A DNA stretch of 64,000 nucleotides from Gammaproteobacteria bacterium (GTDB lineage: Bacteria > Pseudomonadota > Gammaproteobacteria > Steroidobacterales > Steroidobacteraceae), in assembly GCA_947469285.1 (NCBI GenBank), contig CANIOW010000005.1, positions 62,001 through 126,000 on the forward strand, read 5' to 3'. Position 1 is the first letter of the stretch; each line of letters starts with the position of its first letter. Of the stretch, positions 44,169 to 53,475 are shown in pieces. The position numbers and the translations under genes are program-made. The notes beneath the pieces are model-generated. The model saw only the letters and a list, made by a program, of their open reading frames with translations. It did no database searches and was not told the origin of the DNA.

Positions 44169-45245
44169 GTCGAGCAGCACGCGTTGACTGACGCCACAGA
44201 GCAGTTCCCAGGAAATAGTGCCCGCAGCCGCCGCTACGCTCTCCACCGGAACTCCCTCGCCCCACAGGACCACCGGATCACCAGGCGCCACCACCGCATG
44301 TTCCGTCACATCCACGGTTAGCATATCCATGGACACGCGGCCAATCAGCCTCGCCTCCCGACCATTCACCAGCACGGGACAACCGGCGGCCGTGTTCCGT
44401 GGATAGCCATCGGCATATCCCGCGGCCACCACAGCGAGTCGTACCTCACGCGGTGCGCGCCAGACGGCACCGTAGCCCACGCGGCCACCGGTCGCGACGG
44501 TCTTCACAGCGATGACCTGCGAGAGCAAGGTCATGGCAGGGCGCAACCCAAACTGTGCGCCGTGCTGCCCGGCGAACGGCGAACCGCCATACAAGGCCAG
44601 CCCGGGCCGCACCCAATCACCCCGCGCGCCTTGTGCTTCAGGCCAGCCAAACAAGGCGGCCGTGTTCGCAATACTCCGCTCTCCCGGCAACCCAGCGACG
44701 AGACCGGCGAACGTGGTCAGCTGGGCAGCGGTCTGGGTATCTTCTAAGGCATCCGCGCTAGCCAGATGGGTCATCAGCACGGGCGGGCCCTCGACCGCCG
44801 CGCACTCACCCAGCGCGCGGTAAGCCGCTGGAAAATCAACCGGTAGAAACCCCAGCCGATGCATGCCAGTGTCGAGCTTGAGCCACACCTTGAAGCGATG
44901 CACACCACGCCAAGCCTGTAATAAGTGGATTTGCAGTGCGGAATGCACTACCAGCTCGAAGTCGTAACGCGCCGCGGCAGACAGCTGGGCTACGTCGAAC
45001 ACACCCTCGAGCAACAAAACACGATGCGCAAGGCCCGCCTCACGCAGCTGAATGCCCTCCTCCAGCCTTGCCACGGCGAATGCATCAGCGTCAGTCAGGG
45101 CTTTGGCCGCGACCACGCTCCCATGGCCATAGGCATTGGCTTTGACCACGGCCATGATCCGCGAATGCGGCGCCTGACGCCGGACGACGGCAAGATTGTG
45201 GCGCAACGCAGCGGTCTCGACCACCGCGCGAATCAGCGCCGTCAT
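44160..45245 (-). CDS. alr: Alanine racemase
   Basis: 361-residue PLP enzyme that makes D-alanine for peptidoglycan. PLP lysine is in MAVVKANAYGHG, and the catalytic tyrosine in GRVGYGAVWRAP. The LKLDTGMHRLGF segment is also typical. The ATG shares a base with the dnaB stop (TGATG), keeping the dnaB-alr coupling common in gammaproteobacteria. Confidence 0.96.
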   Translation of the reverse strand: MTALIRAVVETAALRHNLAVVRRQAPHSRIMAVVKANAYGHGSVVAAKALTDADAFAVARLEEGIQLREAGLAHRVLLLEGVFDVAQLSAAARYDFELVVHSALQIHLLQAWRGVHRFKVWLKLDTGMHRLGFLPVDFPAAYRALGECAAVEGPPVLMTHLASADALEDTQTAAQLTTFAGLVAGLPGERSIANTAALFGWPEAQGARGDWVRPGLALYGGSPFAGQHGAQFGLRPAMTLLSQVIAVKTVATGGRVGYGAVWRAPREVRLAVVAAGYADGYPRNTAAGCPVLVNGREARLIGRVSMDMLTVDVTEHAVVAPGDPVVLWGEGVPVESVAAAAGTISWELLCGVSQRVLLDPR

Positions 45246-46660
45246 CAGTAATCGCCTCCGCCACCACCCCAGTTTTCGGTAGCCAGATTTTCAAACTTGG
45301 TGTATTCACCAAGGAAGGCCAGCTGCACCTCGCCTACGGGGCCGTTACGTTGTTTGGTAATGATGATATCGGCAATGCCTTTGCGCGGTGTGCTCTGGTC
45401 GTACACCTCTTCGCGATAGATCATCATGATGACATCGGCGTCCTGCTCGATGGCGCCACTCTCACGCAAGTCCGACATCACGGGCTTTTTCTCGGCGCGC
45501 TGCTCCACTGAACGGTTCAGCTGTGACAGGGCAATGACCGGGCATTGCATTTCCTTCGCCAGCGCTTTCAGGCCGCGGGAGATCGCGGAAATCTCGGTGG
45601 CGCGGTTCTCGGTGTTACCGCCTACCTGCATCAACTGCAGATAATCGATGACAATCAGTCCCAGCCCTTTTTCGCGCTTCAGGCGTCGTGCACGGGCACG
45701 CACTTCGGTTGGCGTCAGTGAGGGCGTCTCGTCGATATAAATAGGAGCCGCAGACATCTGCGCCACCGCAGCGTTAATGCGCGTCCAGTCCTCATCGTTA
45801 AACATACCGGTCCGTAAGTGGCTCTGGTTCACCCGGCCAAGTGAACTGATCATGCGCATGCTCAGTTGTTCAGCGGACATTTCCATGGAAAAGATCGCTG
45901 CCGGAACGCCCTGACCCACCGCCGCATTTTCCGCAATGTTGATCGCCAAGGTGGTTTTACCCATGGACGGGCGGCCGGCAATAATTACCAGATCACCCGG
46001 CTGCAAGCCCGCGGTCATGCGATCCAATTCGCTGAAGCCCGTGGAGACACCGGTCAGCTTCCCGGGATTTTGGTGGAGCAGATCAAGCCGGTCAATGGTG
46101 CCTGGGAGCACATCTTTCACTGATTGAAAACCCGCTCGGCCCTTGGCGCCCTGCTCGGCAATGGCGAAGACTTTGCGCTCGGCTTCGTCGACCAGCTCTG
46201 AAGCCGTGCGACCACTGGCCTCGAGCGCCGCCGTGGCAATCTCACCGCCCGCGCTGACCAAAGCCCGCAGCACCGCGCGTTCACGCACAATATCGGCATA
46301 GACTCGCACGTTCGCCGCACTGGGCGTGTCACGAGCCAGCGTGGCGATATACCCAAGACCACCGGCTTCCTCGAGCAAACCCTTGCGCTCGAGATATTCA
46401 GCCACGGTAACGGCATCGCACGGGCCGCGGGTTTCCACCACGCCAGCGATGCCAGAGAAGATCAGTTGATGGTCACGGCGGTAGAATTCATCCGACGTCA
46501 CCACGTCGGCCACCGCGTCCCAGGCCTGGGCATCGAGCAGCAAAGCCCCCAGCACCGCCTGTTCGGCTTCGATGGAGTGCGGCGGCAGGCGCATGAACTC
46601 GCCTTCCGGGAGGGTGAACCCCCGGCGTCGGCGACCGCCTTGGCGCGGGCTTTCGTCCAT
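45245..46660 (-). CDS. dnaB: Replicative DNA helicase DnaB
   Basis: 471 residues. The N-terminal collar domain (PPHSIEAEQAVLGALLLD) is followed by a RecA-like motor domain with Walker A GRPSMGKTT, Walker B VIDYLQLM and the conserved RSVEQRAEKKPVMSDLRESG. DnaB unwinds DNA at the fork. The start at ATG 46660 gives ~15 basic residues before the conserved region. No intein. It follows rplI by 54 bases, as in the ribosomal-protein/replication cluster of many proteobacteria. Confidence 0.97.
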   Translation of the reverse strand: MDESPRQGGRRRRGFTLPEGEFMRLPPHSIEAEQAVLGALLLDAQAWDAVADVVTSDEFYRRDHQLIFSGIAGVVETRGPCDAVTVAEYLERKGLLEEAGGLGYIATLARDTPSAANVRVYADIVRERAVLRALVSAGGEIATAALEASGRTASELVDEAERKVFAIAEQGAKGRAGFQSVKDVLPGTIDRLDLLHQNPGKLTGVSTGFSELDRMTAGLQPGDLVIIAGRPSMGKTTLAINIAENAAVGQGVPAAIFSMEMSAEQLSMRMISSLGRVNQSHLRTGMFNDEDWTRINAAVAQMSAAPIYIDETPSLTPTEVRARARRLKREKGLGLIVIDYLQLMQVGGNTENRATEISAISRGLKALAKEMQCPVIALSQLNRSVEQRAEKKPVMSDLRESGAIEQDADVIMMIYREEVYDQSTPRKGIADIIITKQRNGPVGEVQLAFLGEYTKFENLATENWGGGGGDY

Positions 46661-46714
46661 GACCTCCCCCCTAGGCGCAGCCGCAGGCCACGCCGGCTGG
46701 ATCAGTCGACCAGA

Positions 46715-47164
46715 TTAGGCTTCTGGCGTGATGGCGACGGTAATGACCACGTTGACGTCAGCGTGCAGATGCAGCGTGACGGCGTGCTCGCCTACCAGAC
46801 GAATCGGGCCACCGGTCAAACGCACTTCTGCGCGCTCAACCACATGACCAGCAGCGGTGATGGCATCGGCGATATCCGATGTTCCCACCGAACCGAACAG
46901 CTTGCCTTCATTGCCGGCTTTGGCTTTGAGTTCCAAACGGAACTCTTTAAGCGCCTCAGCACGCACCGAAGCCGAGGTCAGTTCTGACGCCGCCTTCTTT
47001 TCAAGGTCGGCACGAATGATTTCGAACTTGGCGATGTTGGAGACCGTGGCCACCGTGGCCTTGCCCGTAGGCATTAGGAAGTTACGGCCGTAGCCCGACT
47101 TCACTTTCACGCGGTCGCCGATGTTGCCCAAATTGGCAACCTTCTGCAGCAGGATGACGTCCAT
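46715..47164 (-). CDS. rplI: 50S ribosomal protein L9
   Basis: 149 residues, full length. The N-terminal domain starts [30 protein letters not shown], spanning the first 30 residues, then a long connecting helix and a C-terminal domain ([16 protein letters not shown]). L9 projects from the L1 side of the ribosome. It is the last ribosomal gene of the rpsF-rpsR-DUF2232-rplI run. Confidence 0.98.
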   Translation of the reverse strand: MDVILLQKVANLGNIGDRVKVKSGYGRNFLMPTGKATVATVSNIAKFEIIRADLEKKAASELTSASVRAEALKEFRLELKAKAGNEGKLFGSVGTSDIADAITAAGHVVERAEVRLTGGPIRLVGEHAVTLHLHADVNVVITVAITPEA

Positions 47165-47202
47165 CTTAATACCCTCGAGGGGACAGGAAAAACACTAGAA
47201 AC

Positions 47203-48126
47203 CTACTCACCCACCGCGCTGGGCTTCGCCCAACGCGCGCGGAAATCAAACCAGTTATCCAGCCAGCCTGCCAGCAGCAGGAGTGGCGTAACCACTGCGG
47301 TGAAGGGCGGGAGAAACAACCCAACATACACCATCACCAGCACCCAGACACCGAACCCATTGGCTTCACGCGCCGAGTGCACCAAGGCAAGCCCCTGCAG
47401 CAGGAACACCCCCACCATCACCGACAGCACATCGTCCGCCTCGTGCGCAACCCGCAGTGCCGTCAGGACCAGCGCCAGCACGGCAAACACCGCCAGCACA
47501 CGACCCACCTTCAGGGCCCGAAACCGTGGTCCCAGTTCCTGCGTATCGCGGGAACGACCGAACCAATACAACCCAACAAACACTCCGAGCAGCGCGTAGA
47601 GGGTGATCAACCAGGTGACCACTCCCCACGCCACGCGCCCGTAGGCTTCGGCAATTTCATGCGCCTCGTTACCGGCGCCACCCATCTGCTGGAGCATTTG
47701 CTCCACACCGACAATGACCGGCTGCCAAAACGTCTTCGAATCGTCTACCAGCAAATGCGCACCAATAACGGCGAGCACCGCCGCCACCGTGGCCAACTGC
47801 ACGGTATAGCTGAGCGAATTGCTGCGGCGCAACCACGCGGCGAGCGCGACAGTTGGCAACAGCAGCGCCGCCGCCAGACCAGCGCCGATCACACTGCCCA
47901 CTCCCTGACCCAAACCCCAGGCCAGCGGAATGCCCGCCGCCACCAGTGCGGCCGGCACCCATTGGGTACCCACACGACCGGCTAGCACCAGACACGCTAG
48001 CACTGCGCCCGGCGCCCACGCGGTGAACATGATGCCACTCGGCAGCACCAGCAACCCGGCCAGACCGGCCGCGAGGGCCGCCCGGGCCGGCGAACGCAAC
48101 AACCAGCCAGCGAAGGAGGCGGACAC
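47203..48126 (-). CDS. DUF2232/YybS-like integral membrane protein
   Basis: About 307 residues with eight or so hydrophobic helices (for example VLPSGIMFTAWAPGAVLACL and GLALVHSAREANGFGVWVLV). Membrane proteins of this type are regularly encoded between rpsR and rplI in proteobacteria; function unknown. The start is not clear: no ATG follows the rpsR stop, so a GTG at 48126 or TTG at 48132, both within about 11 bases of that stop, are the candidates, implying translational coupling. Reading further upstream only retraces rpsR in another frame. Confidence 0.75.
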   Translation of the reverse strand: MSASFAGWLLRSPARAALAAGLAGLLVLPSGIMFTAWAPGAVLACLVLAGRVGTQWVPAALVAAGIPLAWGLGQGVGSVIGAGLAAALLLPTVALAAWLRRSNSLSYTVQLATVAAVLAVIGAHLLVDDSKTFWQPVIVGVEQMLQQMGGAGNEAHEIAEAYGRVAWGVVTWLITLYALLGVFVGLYWFGRSRDTQELGPRFRALKVGRVLAVFAVLALVLTALRVAHEADDVLSVMVGVFLLQGLALVHSAREANGFGVWVLVMVYVGLFLPPFTAVVTPLLLLAGWLDNWFDFRARWAKPSAVGE

Positions 48127-48136
48127 CTTCAACCGG

Positions 48137-48361
48137 TCAATGCTGGTCCGTGTACGGCAACAAGGCCAGAAAGCGGGAGCGTTTGACAGCCTCCGACAAC
48201 TGACGCTGGTAGAACGAACGCGTGCCAGTGATACGGCTCGGAACGATCTTGCCGGTCTCGGTGATGTAGTTCTTGAGGGTCGCCAGATCTTTGTAATCGA
48301 TCTGTTCGACTTCATCTGCCGTGAAACGGCAGAACTTTTTACGACGGAAATAACGTGACAT
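48137..48361 (-). CDS. rpsR: 30S ribosomal protein S18
   Basis: 74 residues, starting [18 protein letters not shown], the standard S18. It pairs with S6 on the 30S platform. Only 18 bases separate it from rpsF, so priB, which lies between them in E. coli, is absent. Confidence 0.98.
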   Translation of the reverse strand: MSRYFRRKKFCRFTADEVEQIDYKDLATLKNYITETGKIVPSRITGTRSFYQRQLSEAVKRSRFLALLPYTDQH

Positions 48362-48379
48362 GGTGTGTGCCCCTGAGGA

Positions 48380-48745
48380 TCAGCCGAAGTCCATGCCGCG
48401 ATCGTCGTCGCGGTTATCCCGCTCTTCCGGCGGGCGGATCATGGGGGAAGGCTCAGTAACGGCCTTATCCATTTTGATGCACAAGTGGCGCAGCACGGCA
48501 TCGGAGAAACGGAATGAACCGCTGAGTTCATCCAGCGTTTTCTGGTCCGTCTCGATGTTTAGGAGCAGGTAATGCGCCTTGTGCACCTTGGCGATCGGGT
48601 AAGCCAGCTGACGCCGACCCCAATCTTCGAACCGGTGAACTGCACCACCACCAGCGGTGATCAGCGCCTGATAGCGCTCCACCATGGCGGGGACCTGCTC
48701 GCTCTGATCCGGATGGACCAGAATAACGATTTCGTAATGCCTCAT
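48380..48745 (-). CDS. rpsF: 30S ribosomal protein S6
   Basis: 121 residues. The start [20 protein letters not shown], the [20 protein letters not shown] core and the acidic C-terminal tail ([13 protein letters not shown]) are typical. I chose the ATG at 48745, which has GGGAGAG immediately upstream; the longer frame adds 40 unrelated residues. First gene of the operon, with an untranslated leader of about 100 bases. Confidence 0.98.
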   Translation of the reverse strand: MRHYEIVILVHPDQSEQVPAMVERYQALITAGGGAVHRFEDWGRRQLAYPIAKVHKAHYLLLNIETDQKTLDELSGSFRFSDAVLRHLCIKMDKAVTEPSPMIRPPEERDNRDDDRGMDFG

Positions 48746-48760
48746 GTCTCTCCCTCTGGG

Positions 48761-48787
48761 TAACAGCCGCCCCGTTAACAGCCGCCC
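48761..48787 (-). repeat. Direct 12-base repeat in the rpsF leader
   Basis: TAACAGCCGCCC (plus strand) occurs at 48761-48772 and again at 48776-48787, a 15-base period, just upstream of the rpsF ribosome-binding site. A short hairpin (CGCCC/GGGCG) overlaps the second copy. S6-S18 operons often carry a leader bound by the S6:S18 complex; whether this is part of one is not established. Confidence 0.5.
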
Positions 48788-48852
48788 GAGGAGGGCGAAC
48801 CGGTGGGTGCGGCAGGGGACGCTATCCGGACGATCCGGGCAGCGAGCCGCGA

Positions 48853-48881
48853 AGTATACGCTCACCGCGAGGGTAACTCAA
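48853..48881 (-). promoter_or_regulatory. Candidate sigma-70 promoter of the rpsF operon
   Basis: On the minus strand TTGAGT (48876-48881), a 17-base spacer and TATACT (48853-48858). The start would fall near 48846, giving a leader of about 100 bases before rpsF. It lies downstream of the rlmB stop, so rpsF can be expressed apart from rnr-rlmB. Confidence 0.65.
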
Positions 48882-48919
48882 ACACCGCGGGGCAGATGGG
48901 CCAGCCCGCGGCCGACAGT

Positions 48920-49663
48920 TCACCGCTGACGCTGGCGAACCGCCTCGTAGAGCACCACGCCGGTAGCCACCGACACGTTGAGGCTCTCCACCCCACCGGC
49001 CATCGGCAGGCGCACCAAGCGGTCACAAGTTTCGCGCGTCAGGCGGCGCATCCCATCCCCTTCCGCCCCCATCACTACCGCGAGGGGGCCGGTCAAATCC
49101 ACGGTATATAGCTCGTCGGCAGCTTCGCCTGCGGTACCCACCACCCAAACCCCTGCCTGTTTCAGCGACTCCAGGGTACGCACCAAGTTCGTGACTTGAG
49201 CAAACGGGATGGTTTCAGCCGCACCCGCCGCCACCTTGCGTACGGTTGGTGTCAGACCTACCGCCCGGTCTCGCGGCGCCACGACGCAATCGACACCGGC
49301 CGCATCGGCCGTCCGCAGGCAAGCACCCAGGTTATGTGGGTCCGTCACGCCATCCAGAATCAGCAAGAAAGCCGGGCGACCCAGACCGTCCACCAAATCC
49401 AGCAAATCGCCCTCATCGAGCATGGGCGCGGGTCGAACCCGGGCCACCACGCCCTGATGCACGCCACCTTCCGCTGCCGCGTCCAATTCGGCGACACCGC
49501 GTGGCTGCACGGTAATGCCATGTGGCCGGGCGAGATCAAGAATCTCCTGCAAACGTTGGTCTTGCCGCCCGCTCTGCACGGTCAGCGACAGCACCGCCTG
49601 GGGCCGCCGCTCCAGCACCGTGCGCACGGCGTGTAAGCCGTAGATGCGTTCTTCCTGCGCCAT
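48920..49663 (-). CDS. rlmB: 23S rRNA (guanosine2251-2'-O)-methyltransferase
   Basis: 247 residues. The N-terminal substrate-binding domain (YGLHAVRTVLERRPQAV) and SpoU-type SPOUT methyltransferase domain show LILDGVTDPHNLGACLRTA, VMGAEGDGMRRLTRETCD and LPMAGGVESLNVSVA. It methylates G2251 in the peptidyl-transferase P loop. Its ATG lies one base after the rnr stop (TGACATG), the conserved rnr-rlmB pair. Confidence 0.96.
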   Translation of the reverse strand: MAQEERIYGLHAVRTVLERRPQAVLSLTVQSGRQDQRLQEILDLARPHGITVQPRGVAELDAAAEGGVHQGVVARVRPAPMLDEGDLLDLVDGLGRPAFLLILDGVTDPHNLGACLRTADAAGVDCVVAPRDRAVGLTPTVRKVAAGAAETIPFAQVTNLVRTLESLKQAGVWVVGTAGEAADELYTVDLTGPLAVVMGAEGDGMRRLTRETCDRLVRLPMAGGVESLNVSVATGVVLYEAVRQRQR

Positions 49664-49664
49664 G

Positions 49665-52115
49665 TCATTTCGACCGACGTGGGCTGGCCTTGCCGCGCCC
49701 GGACGGACCTAAAGTCTTCGCTCCCGGCTTGCCTTTGCCCTTCCCCGCCGGTTTAGCAGCGCCCTTCCCCGGCGCCTTTCCTGTGGCCTTGCCAGCGGTT
49801 TTCCCAGGCGTTTTACCGGCACCACGGAATGGCCCGGCCACATAGCCGCCTTCCGGACGTCGCGGATGGAAGCCACCCAGCTCGGCGCTGAGCAGTTCCA
49901 GATCTACTTTGCGCTCACCGCTGTCGACGCGGACCACACGGACGCGCACGCGGTCGCCGAGGGTATAGCGCACGCCAGTTCGTTCGCCCGTCAGACACTT
50001 GCGATCGGCCTCATAGCTGAAGTAATCCTGCCCGAGCGTCGAGACGTGCACCAGTCCATCCACCTGCAGCGGCTGCAATTGCACAAACAAGCCAAACTCT
50101 GTCACGCCGGTGACCACGCCGTCGAACTCTTCGCCGAGGCGGTGACGCACGTATTCACATTTCAGGAACGCCGTAACCTCACGCGCCGCTTCATCCGCAC
50201 GTCGCTCGCGCAGCGAACATTCCTGACCGAACAACACCATGGCCGCTTCGGCATGCACGAAGTCATCACGCTTCCCGCCTTCCAGCAGGTGACGAATGGC
50301 GCGATGCACCAGCAGGTCTGGGTAGCGTCGAATGGGCGAGGTGAAATGCGCGTATTCCGCTAGCGCCAAGCCGAAATGACCAATATTGTCGGGTTGATAC
50401 ACCGCTTGCGACAGCGAACGGATGATCATACCTTCGAGCATCGCGGCATCCGGGCGACCGTGCACCTGACGCAAAGTGTCCTGCAGCACCAGCGGCGTAA
50501 TCTCTGCCACCTGTGGCAGGAACACGCCCCGGGTCGCCAGAAAGCGCTTCAGTTCGTCAATGCGTTCTTCGTCTGGTGGTGCATGCACCCGGAACAAGGC
50601 TGGCATCTTGTGCTTATGCAGAAAGCGCGCCGCCTCGACATTGGCCGCGACCATGCATTCTTCGATCAGTCGGTGGGCATCGTTGCGCGGATAGGCCCGC
50701 AGGTCCGCTACCCCACCGTCATCATCGACAACCACTCGCACTTCAGCAGATTCGAAATCCAAAGCGCCGCGTTCTTCGCGACGCCGCCGCAGCACGCGAT
50801 ACACCTCGTGCATCGCCTGCAGCGAACCGAGCACCTCCGCCGACAGTCCTTCGGACGCTTCGCGGTCACGCGCCACCAAAATGGCCGCTGTGCGCGAATA
50901 GGTAAGCCTCGCATGTGAACGCATCACGGCACTGGCAAAACGAGCCCGTGCCACCTTGCCTTCCGCGTCGATCCGCATGTCGCACACCAGACACAAGCGC
51001 TCCACCTCTGGCATGAGCGAGCACAGTTGATTGGACAACTGTTCCGGCAACATCGGTAGTACGCGGTGCGGAAAATACACGGATGTGGCCCGCTCGCGAG
51101 CTTCATCGTCCAGTGCCATACCGGGCCGTACGTAATGCGACACGTCGGCGATCGCCACCACGACCCGCCAACCACCTCCCCGCACTGGAGCGGCGTACAC
51201 GGCGTCGTCGAAATCGCGCGAGTCCTCACCGTCAATAGTCACCAAGGGCAGGTCGCGCACATCAAGTCGCGCGCCGGCCGTTCCAAGATCAACTGACTTG
51301 CCGAACTTGCGTGCTTCACGCAGCACCGCTGCGGTGAACTCTGCTGGCAACTGGTGCGAGGCAATCGCCACCTCCACCGCCATGTCTGCCAGATGCTCTT
51401 GATCGATGGTGCGTGAGATATTGCCCACGGGATCTGCATGACGGGACGGTGGTTGCGTTAGCGTAGCGACCACCAATGAACCCGCTTTGGGCCAGGGCGT
51501 TTCACCCTTACCCGGCGGCGGCACCACCACGCGATGCGACAAGCGACGGTTACTGGGGGTGATAAAGCCAACCCCACCTTCAATGGCAAAGCGGCCAGCA
51601 ATCTGCTGGGTCTTGCGCTCCAGCACTTCCACCAGACTGCCTTCCGGGCGGCCGCGCGCATCGACACCACTAAGACGTACCGCCACGCGGTCACCATCCA
51701 TCATCTCGCGCATCTGTCGCGGCGAGAGAAATACGTCTGGCGTGCCATCGTCAGGCACCAGAAAGCCAAAGCCGTCCCGATGGCCAATGACGCGGCCGAC
51801 CACGAGCGAGGTGCGCGAGACGAGCAGGAACTCGCGATTGCGGTTAGCGATGAGCTGCCCGTCGCGCACCATCGCGCCCAGTCGCTTGTCCAGCGCCGAA
51901 CGCAGCGGCTCGACGCCCAACTCGAGGCGCTCTGCGATCGCATCGGCCGTCAAAGGCATTCCCGCTTCGCGCAGCGTTTCGAGCAGGAACTCGCGGCTGG
52001 GGATGGGGGTTTCGTACTTGACCGCCTCAGCGGTCTGGCGGGTGTCCGCTTGCTGCCAATGATGCGGATCGCGGGCGACGGCGGCTTCTTTTCTCTTCCG
52101 ACGGGAGTCGGGCAT
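49665..52115 (-). CDS. rnr: Ribonuclease R
   Basis: 816 residues. The order is an N-terminal winged-helix domain (~30-110), two cold-shock domains, the RNB catalytic domain with the metal-binding segment PLVTIDGEDSRDFDDAVYA, an S1 domain (~640-730, GVVTGVTEFGLFVQLQPLQV) and a Lys/Gly/Pro-rich tail (~750-816). It degrades structured RNA 3' to 5'. The start is the ATG at 52115, with AAGGA 6 bases upstream; the longer frame runs into the tRNA-Leu region. Confidence 0.96.
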   Translation of the reverse strand: MPDSRRKRKEAAVARDPHHWQQADTRQTAEAVKYETPIPSREFLLETLREAGMPLTADAIAERLELGVEPLRSALDKRLGAMVRDGQLIANRNREFLLVSRTSLVVGRVIGHRDGFGFLVPDDGTPDVFLSPRQMREMMDGDRVAVRLSGVDARGRPEGSLVEVLERKTQQIAGRFAIEGGVGFITPSNRRLSHRVVVPPPGKGETPWPKAGSLVVATLTQPPSRHADPVGNISRTIDQEHLADMAVEVAIASHQLPAEFTAAVLREARKFGKSVDLGTAGARLDVRDLPLVTIDGEDSRDFDDAVYAAPVRGGGWRVVVAIADVSHYVRPGMALDDEARERATSVYFPHRVLPMLPEQLSNQLCSLMPEVERLCLVCDMRIDAEGKVARARFASAVMRSHARLTYSRTAAILVARDREASEGLSAEVLGSLQAMHEVYRVLRRRREERGALDFESAEVRVVVDDDGGVADLRAYPRNDAHRLIEECMVAANVEAARFLHKHKMPALFRVHAPPDEERIDELKRFLATRGVFLPQVAEITPLVLQDTLRQVHGRPDAAMLEGMIIRSLSQAVYQPDNIGHFGLALAEYAHFTSPIRRYPDLLVHRAIRHLLEGGKRDDFVHAEAAMVLFGQECSLRERRADEAAREVTAFLKCEYVRHRLGEEFDGVVTGVTEFGLFVQLQPLQVDGLVHVSTLGQDYFSYEADRKCLTGERTGVRYTLGDRVRVRVVRVDSGERKVDLELLSAELGGFHPRRPEGGYVAGPFRGAGKTPGKTAGKATGKAPGKGAAKPAGKGKGKPGAKTLGPSGRGKASPRRSK

Positions 52116-52202
52116 GTCATATCCTTGGAAACTGAACCGGCAGCATACCCTGCCCCGGCGCGCCACGGGCGCTTTCCCCCAGCATTGGGGCGGCGAGGCC
52201 CG

Positions 52203-52231
52203 TTGACAAGTTGGCCGCCGACCAGTACCTT
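52203..52231 (+). promoter_or_regulatory. Candidate sigma-70 promoter of tRNA-Leu
   Basis: A perfect TTGACA (52203-52208), a 17-base spacer and TACCTT (52226-52231), with the tRNA 5' end about 30 bases past the predicted start site. Confidence 0.65.
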
Positions 52232-52268
52232 TCCGCGTCTCGTTGCAGGCTCCCTGCGCGAGCACCTT

Positions 52269-52353
<85 letters not shown>

Positions 52354-52505
52354 TTCCCCCTCGCAGGGGAACGACCTAAATCCAAGGTCAACCCTTAAGC
52401 CTTCGGCAGCCAATGCCCCATGGCGGCTTGCGTCTTGTTCGCATAGCCCGATGCCTCATCTCCCCTGCCTAATGGCTCTCTGAACTCTCAGGAGAGCTTG
52501 TAAAC

Positions 52506-53333
52506 ATGCGCACCATTCTCTTGGCGCTGTCACTTTTGGTGCCGCTAACCGCCGTAAATGCCGTCGCCGAGTCTGCCCCTGCGGCGGACCGCCATCACGA
52601 CCCGGAGCTGAGCGTTGCCCTCCGTGTGGGCATTCCTGGGGGGCGCCTGGGCCTGCGGTTCAACCAATATCCGCATCTCACGCTCATTCCGGGATACCCG
52701 GTGTACTACGCCCCACAGCTAGCCTCCAATTACTTTTTCTACGAGAACCGCTACTGGGTCTTCGAAGAGGACGATTGGTACACCAGCGACTGGTACGACG
52801 GCCCCTGGTACCGCATGGAGCGGGACGAAGTGCCGTTGTTCCTGCTGCGGGTACCCGTGCGTTATTACCGCCGCCCGCCGCCATTTTTTGTGCTGTGGGC
52901 GCTGGATGCGCCACCGCGTTGGGGCAGCCACTGGGGAGCGCAATGGGAGCGCCGTCACCGCCATTGGGATCGTTGGGATCAACGCCGCGTACCACGTCCA
53001 ACCCCGTTACCGCCACCCCGACTGCACCGCCCATCCACACCGCGCCCGGTGGACGTGCCACCACCCAGTCGTCACCCGGACTGGCGAGCACCGCGTGCGC
53101 CACAACCCCCCACGCTGCCACCCCCGCAGGCGCAGCCACCACTAACGCCACCCGGCGTGCATTTGCCGCCGTTACCGGGGGAACGGCCGCCCTTCATGCG
53201 TCAACCGGTGCCACGCTCGTCCCCGCCCCGGCCGCCAGTGGCACCACGGCCCGCGCCGCCGGAAAGCCCCGAGCCACCAGCGGAAGAACGTCACGAACGA
53301 CCCGACCGACGGCCCCAGATGCCGCCGCGGTAA
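52506..53333 (+). CDS. Secreted Tyr/Trp-rich protein with proline-rich tail
   Basis: 275 residues with a signal peptide (LLALSLLVPLTAVNAVAES). The mature N-terminal half is aromatic-rich (YPVYYAPQLASNYFFYENRY, DDWYTSDWYDGPWYRM, VPLFLLRVPVRYYRRPPPFF), a pattern shared by a widespread proteobacterial family of unknown function. The C-terminal ~130 residues are Pro/Arg-rich and low in complexity. Likely periplasmic or surface-exposed. An AGGAGAG lies about 9 bases before the ATG and can pair with an upstream GCTCTC (52475-52498 hairpin). I do not know its role. Confidence 0.8.
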   Translation: MRTILLALSLLVPLTAVNAVAESAPAADRHHDPELSVALRVGIPGGRLGLRFNQYPHLTLIPGYPVYYAPQLASNYFFYENRYWVFEEDDWYTSDWYDGPWYRMERDEVPLFLLRVPVRYYRRPPPFFVLWALDAPPRWGSHWGAQWERRHRHWDRWDQRRVPRPTPLPPPRLHRPSTPRPVDVPPPSRHPDWRAPRAPQPPTLPPPQAQPPLTPPGVHLPPLPGERPPFMRQPVPRSSPPRPPVAPRPAPPESPEPPAEERHERPDRRPQMPPR

Positions 53334-53365
53334 ATTCATCACCTGAACCGCGGACAGGACCCTAA

Positions 53366-53394
53366 GAGTCATAGAAGCGTCACCCCTGTGTCAT
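53366..53394 (+). promoter_or_regulatory. Candidate Pho box, three direct repeats
   Basis: GAGTCAT-AGAA-GCGTCAC-CCCT-GTGTCAT: three 7-base units with an exact 11-base period, matching the PhoB box layout (CTGTCAT repeats with 4-base gaps). It lies 82 bases before the phosphoesterase start. I see no convincing -10 at the expected distance downstream, so the call is tentative. Confidence 0.5.
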
Positions 53395-53475
53395 CGCGCT
53401 GCAGCACCGAACAGCGAAGGTGAACAGCGTTCCACATGGTTGACGTTCTTTTAACTCGCTCAAAGGATCCAGTTC

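Noticed and set aside
48137-48379. Missing priB between rpsF and rpsR
   Set aside because: PriB is restricted to some gammaproteobacteria and betaproteobacteria; the 18-base gap simply means it is not here, not that it was disrupted.
52354-52371. Hairpin after tRNA-Leu as a strong terminator
   Set aside because: Only 6 bp with no T tract; mentioned under the tRNA but not listed separately.
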